Assembly (NCBI RefSeq): GCF_947179515.1
Contig: NC_067487.1
Span: 46,512,514 to 46,576,513, forward strand
Direction: 5' to 3'
Source of the DNA: Apodemus sylvaticus
Taxonomy: Eukaryota; Chordata; Mammalia; Rodentia; Muridae
Length of the DNA stretch: 64,000 nucleotides
Position numbers and translations under genes: made by a program. Below the pieces are notes generated by a model. That model had not been told where the DNA came from. It saw only the letters and a program-made list of their open reading frames with translations, and ran no database searches. Below, piece after piece: positions 59,152-64,000 of the stretch; the first letter of the stretch is position 1; each line of letters opens with the position of its first letter.

Positions 59152-61879
59152 GGCTGGTACCCTTCCTTCCTCCCAACATGAGATCCCAGGAGAGATTCCC
59201 ATGTCTCTGTGATCCATTATTTCAATGGTCTGACAGTCAGACTGGGAGTCACAGTGTCCCTTTAAGATACCGTCCTTCCTGACAGACCAGTCACAGGCGT
59301 GGTGGTCACCAAGCACAGAGCACTTAAGGGGACACTGGGACCCTGGTCCCTTGCTTTCTTGCTCGTTTTCCAGCCACCATCAGAGGTGTTCCGTCAGATG
59401 CCTTGCTCTATTGGCTACTTCTGCATCTCTAGGACAAGACACCGAAAAGACCGACATAAGAAAGGCAAGGTTTGCTTAGGCCCATGGTTTTACACCTTAA
59501 GGTGCATCACAGCAGGGAAGGCGTGCCATCTCAGCCGTGGCCGTGGAAGTGTGGGCGGTGGCTTGTTCACGCAGCATACCAGCAAACCAAGAGAGACCAG
59601 AACCAGGGGCAGTATGACCTTCAAGTGACCTACATTCACCACCCAGGCATGACCTCCTCAGCATCTCCATAGACATCAAAACAGCAGTATAATCGGGGGA
59701 CTAAACATTCAAACGCTGAGCTTGTGGGGGCACATTTTGGATTCAAATTCATACCCCTGCCTCAACATAAGTAATGAAGCCAGCCCATCGATCCCAAATA
59801 GAAGTAAATCTTGTCCTGCCTTCAGGTAGGTCTCTCCTCAGGTATTTCTGTCCCAGCAATGGAAAGAAGAAAATAACAAACAAACAAAACAGTAGAGGTA
59901 ATAATTATCAGACTTTATAATGATCATGTGCAACATCTAAGCCTACTTAATCCTACAAGTTATATGATTTGTATACAACCGCACAACATGCAGGGTTAAA
60001 GAATGGATTCCAGTATTAAAATAATCAGAGCTCCTTTACAGCTACAGCTTACAGACGCTGCTCTCAGGGTCAGCATCCCGAGCTGAGAGTCTTCGTTCAT
60101 TTGATCAGTAGCGATCGACTGGTCTCATTCATCCCAAGAGAGAGATGCTAGAGACAAACAAGGAAGACAGTCTCTCTGCCCACGTGGAAGTTAGAGTCCA
60201 CAGAGGAAGCCACGCAGTAAGAGGGGGAATCACAGGAATCGACAGTTAAACCCTGAGAGCGGGTGAGCACTGTCAGCCTTGAAAACCTTTAACAGATTAT
60301 CAATTATTCGCCTAGGAGCTGAGGAGAGACCGCTGACAAAGGTAGCCTAATTTAGATGGAGAGGTGGGGGGCTGGAGGGCTGCCTTAGCTGAAAGTTAGC
60401 AGAAGGAAAATAAGGAGAGCAGCCGTCCAGGCTGAAGGACCTGCAGTTTGCCCAGGGAGGCAAAGGATTTGATTTGCTATGGAATTGAAAAGCCCCATGT
60501 GGAAGAGAAGAAGCTGTGAATGGAAGAAAAGAATGGGAGCAAGAGAAAGCTACAGAAAGCCAACCCAGTCACACCAGCACCCTCTGGCCCAGAAGGACAG
60601 GCTCCGACAGCCTCCGTGTAGCCATCCAGATGTGTGATGTTGATAATTAACAGCCAAACCCACTCATGAAACACCCGGCCACTCAAAAGCACACCGTGTG
60701 GACTGTACCCTGTGGGCCCCCCACTTGTGATCGCCCATGCTCCCCTGAGAGATGCCTGGCTCCTGAGGAGACTGCAAGATGGTAGCTCCCTGGGAGTGCA
60801 TGAGGAGAATGAGACTGTGCCCATCTGCTCGCAAAGCCTCGCGACAGCAGAAGACGCTACGACCTGCGACTGCGACGTTGCCGCTTCCTAGAAACACAAA
60901 GCGCACAGGCTGTGAGCAGAGTCGGTGTGGGCTCTCGCTCAGGACCGCTGCTCTGTGGAAGTCCTCACACCACGGCCATCCTTTGGGCCAGAGTGACTGT
61001 TACGGAGAAAGAAAAAAAAAGGAATGGACTTCTAATCCAAATGACAAGATGAATACCTGCCCCTGGAACTGTACCCAGACAGTTCTAAAAGAGATCATTT
61101 TAAAATGATTTCTAAATTGTCGCACAGGCTTGGACATCAGACACAGCTCCAACCACCAGGAACATGGGAGACCGTAGCTGACACTCTGCATAGTTGACTC
61201 TAAACCGAAATAAGCAGAGCAGAGAAATGAACAAATGGCCCCCACAGAAGGAACAGAAGCTCAGCAGTGAGTGGCTCCACGCCTCAGACACAGGACAGCA
61301 TCCTGCTTGAAGCAGACTAGCTCAAAGCTCTTTCAAGAAGGCTTGGATTTTAGGTCTTCTCCCCAAGTTCACAGAGCTAGACAACTGCCCAGCCACCAAA
61401 GACTTCACCCTTTTCCCTGAAAAGACCAAAGAGGGTCTCCCATCTAGAATTCCTCAGGCACGAGTTACAGGCAAAGCGCACAGCACTAAGAGGAGGATGG
61501 TGAGCCTCCTGGGGTACCAGGTGCCCGGCCCTATCCACAATAGACTCCAGAGCCCCAACTACCAGGCGTATCCCCACCAAACTGGTCTTGGTTCTTTTCT
61601 GGAGGATCTAACCAGCCCAAGAGAAACCAGCTAAAGATCTGATGATTGGGAGCCCTTCTAATATAGACACACAAGAACTGTCAGACATCTGAGAAAAGCC
61701 ATCAATGAAAACAAACAGACAGCAAACACACAGAGAAAAAAAACACAAAAACATGATAGCTCACCAGTAAGCAGTAGCTCATCAGTAAGCAGAGATCCAG
61801 CATATAAGCTTATATCCATGTATTTTTAAAGTCTAAAGTTAAAAGACATGGGGGGGGGTAAGCAAACAGCTGAAACTAG
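59152..61879. other. Intronic sequence, mostly unique
   Basis: A segment near 60140-60230 ('ctctgcccacgtggaagtta') resembles an old L2-type tail. Several 80-115-codon frames on both strands overlap one another and look like chance. Confidence 0.45.
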
Positions 61880-62030
61880 AGTACTTTCCAGGTGTGTGCA
61901 TAAAGCCCAGCATTGTACCCCAGAACCCCATAAACCATGGCGTCACAGTCTGCAATCCTAGTAGTTGGAAGGCGGAGGGGAGAGGCTCAGGAGTTCAAGG
62001 GTTATGGTCCTTTTCTCAAAAATATACATA
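61880..62030 (+). mobile_element. B4/RSINE1 SINE, diverged
   Basis: 'gtgcataaagcccagcattg' is the head and 'ggaggggagaggctcaggag' plus 'ttcaagggttatggtcc' the B1-like part of a diverged B4. Confidence 0.55.
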
Positions 62031-62033
62031 AAC

Positions 62034-62278
62034 AGGTGCTAGAGAGATGATCCAGTGGTTCAGGGCAGTTCAGTTCACAGCTCTGGCAAAGGACCCAGGT
62101 TTAGTCCCTGGCCCCCCACACAATGGCTCACAACTATCTGTAACTCTAGTTCTAAGGGCATCTGACACCCTCTTCTGACTTTGGAGAGTGCTAGGTAAGC
62201 ACATGGAATACAGACTTAAAGCAGACTCAGAGGCAGGCATAAATAAATAAAAAATAAAAAAAATAAATAAATAAGTAA
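62034..62278 (+). mobile_element. B3/B2-family SINE with AAAT tail
   Basis: 'ggtgctagagagatgatcca' start, 'ggctcacaactatctgtaac' middle and 'caccctcttctgactttgg', followed by an (AAAT)n tail. Confidence 0.75.
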
Positions 62279-64000
62279 TACTTTTAAAGCAAGTAAATAA
62301 AATACACGACACCCATGAAAGAAAATCAGCAATGGGATGTCATAAAACAAAAAAAGAGAAGGCAAGCAGAAATTTGAAACACAATAAAGTCTTAAATTTG
62401 AAGGGGACAAATCTCCCAGAAAATAGGGCATAATTGAAAAACACAAAATAAAAGTGTTGACAATTATGGATTGCTATAAAAAGAGCCAAGAGAAATGGGA
62501 AGAATCCCAAGAAAACTTTGCAGAACTTAAGGATTTGAATTTTTCCTCCCCTCAAAGGGCCTAGTCCTGGCTACACACAGGGCTGGAGAGCAAAGCCCAG
62601 CATGGAAAGTCAGAAAACTACAGTTGCCAAACACAATTAAAAACAAACAAAATCCTGCCAACCAAAAATGTCAGAGACAAAAGGCTTGAGGACTAAATAG
62701 GACGGCGTCTCTAGATGCCACACTGGAAACTTAAGAACAAATGGCACAATGCCTTTGAAATTGTGAGGGAAAATAATGCCCAGCCCAGGGCTCCATCCAC
62801 ACCAACTAAGCCATCAATCATGAGTCTGATAAGAAAGGTCTCAAAATCTTGACCTCCCCTGCACCCTGGGGTGAACGAAGAAAGAGGACCTGGATGCCAG
62901 CGGGGACCTCACAGGAGAAGGGGTCCCCAGCATGGCAATTCGGGGGCTGCCGTGGATGACAGCCACACAGCCCTAAGCAGCAATCAGCACCCAGGGAAGC
63001 AGATCAGGGGCTCTGGGAGGAGTCACCAAGGTCAATTTGACGGGATTTGATAACATCTGATTATCACATTAGGAAGAGAAGATCTGTTACAACTGGAGGC
63101 GGAGCAAAGGAGAATAAATGATATAGCAACTAAGGAAACATCACAATCATTCACCCGAAGGGAAATCAGATTTTGTGGGGGGAGGAAAGTGTACTGCAGC
63201 AGACGGAAGGCAGCCACCATGTCTAACATCTTTAAAGCAGGGCAATGAAGAGGCTTGGATCTACCCAAGCCCACAGCATTAATATCCTGGAAGGCTGAGG
63301 GGGGAGGTAAGAGAAACACTGTTGGAAAGATCAAGGAGAGGAAAAAGTTAATCCCGCTTCTGAGGCTGGGAGCCACTGAGGATGTCAACTAGACGGGCAA
63401 GAAGCAGCATGAACATAATGACCAGGGACACAGCTAAATATAAATAAAAACAAAAGCTAAATAGTTGAAAAATAAAACCGGAGGAGGAGGAGGAAGGGGG
63501 GGGATCACAGCTCTCTTACACATGTCTATGAAATAACTTGACCTTTTAAATATATATTGACATGTAGCCCTGATTTTCATAAAAAAAGATTACCAAATAA
63601 TACACAAGGTAAGAGATGTGGAATCCAATTCAGTCTACACTCATGTATCCACTTGCTTGTTTATGAAATCATTAGAAAAGTATGTGTGCCTGTATTCTGC
63701 AGTGCAGTAGCACAGTTCTTTTCAGAAGAGTATCTTGAGGTCTTCTTTGTTACGTTCTTGAAAGAACGTTTAATGAAGAGAAATCACTCACCTCAAGTTA
63801 GTTATAGTGCCTAGACACTGGCCAGACAGGCTGTATAAAAAAAAAAAAAGAAAGAAAGAAAGAAAGACTAATTTGTGAACGCTATTTGCAAAGTCAACAA
63901 TCTTCCCGGGCCTTTGAAACTGGCAGCCTCTCTAATTTTTTTATCTGTTATGAACTCATAACTACCTCCTCCTTCCAAAAAGACAGCTACCTTTTTCTTA
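62279..64000. other. Intronic sequence to the right edge
   Basis: The part 62560-63400 is purine-rich and may be an old LINE 3' end, but I could not match it. The GAAA run at 63837 is the only clear feature. Confidence 0.4.
63837..63867 (+). repeat. A-run with (GAAA)n
   Basis: An A13 run passes into GAAA units; purine-only. Confidence 0.95.

Larger units (their letters stand above)
26999..64000 (-). other. Arl15: Arl15 intron upstream of the P-loop exon (partial)
   Basis: The exon starts at about residue 17, so only a short N-terminal coding segment precedes it in the transcript. I found neither that segment nor a CpG-island promoter in the right half of the window. The first exon is therefore inferred to lie beyond position 64000. 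Confidence 0.7.

Noticed and set aside
60477..61245. Overlapping 80-115-codon frames on both strands as a possible gene
   Set aside because: No domain, no codon periodicity I could see, and mutual overlap in opposite strands.
1..64000. Rat as source organism
   Set aside because: No ID elements were seen and the young B1 has mouse-type changes; not absolute proof.
1..64000. tRNA, snRNA, Y RNA or rRNA genes
   Set aside because: No full-length match recognised beyond the tRNA-like heads of SINEs.

Overview
This is mammalian, almost certainly house mouse (Mus), intronic DNA. The evidence is the repeat content: young B1 copies with the mouse-type 'gtatagccctggctg' variant, a fresh B2, B3 and B4 SINEs, rodent hAT-Charlie fragments, long purine and dinucleotide microsatellites, and none of the ID elements that crowd rat DNA. 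Nothing looks bacterial, and almost all open frames are chance frames in introns.

One real coding segment is visible: a 145-bp internal exon on the minus strand at 26854-26998. It encodes the P-loop part of ARL15, an Arf-like small GTPase, and has a canonical acceptor and donor. I find no other Arl15 exon, so 26999-64000 reads as the intron before it and 1-26853 as the intron after it.

The most notable structure is a complete 5.09-kb LTR retrotransposon at 19485-24574 (+ strand, antisense to Arl15). Its two 417-bp LTRs look identical base for base. It has a 5-bp target duplication (AAAAC), a lysine-tRNA-type primer site and a purine tract next to the 3' LTR. The interior has no long open frame. 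It carries a duplicated leader hairpin, diverged ~180-bp tandem repeats that multiply E-box and YY1-like motifs, and a decayed RNase H-like stretch. This is the signature of a defective element mobilised recently by proteins supplied in trans.

The rest is layered repeat debris. An L1M-type LINE at 42700-45960 is broken by a URR1-like DNA element and by a GT tract plus SINE. An Lx-type L1 fragment lies at 7215-7656 and another L1M fragment at 15040-15400, both on the minus strand. There are about sixteen SINE pieces, four substantial RChARR1-like hAT elements and one hAT end fragment, several old MIR/L2 relics, and many simple repeats. These include a perfect 36-bp minisatellite about 350 bp downstream of the exon and a 137-bp pure purine tract. 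Long stretches between them show nothing I can name. Coordinates of repeat edges are by eye and good to about 5-20 bp unless stated.
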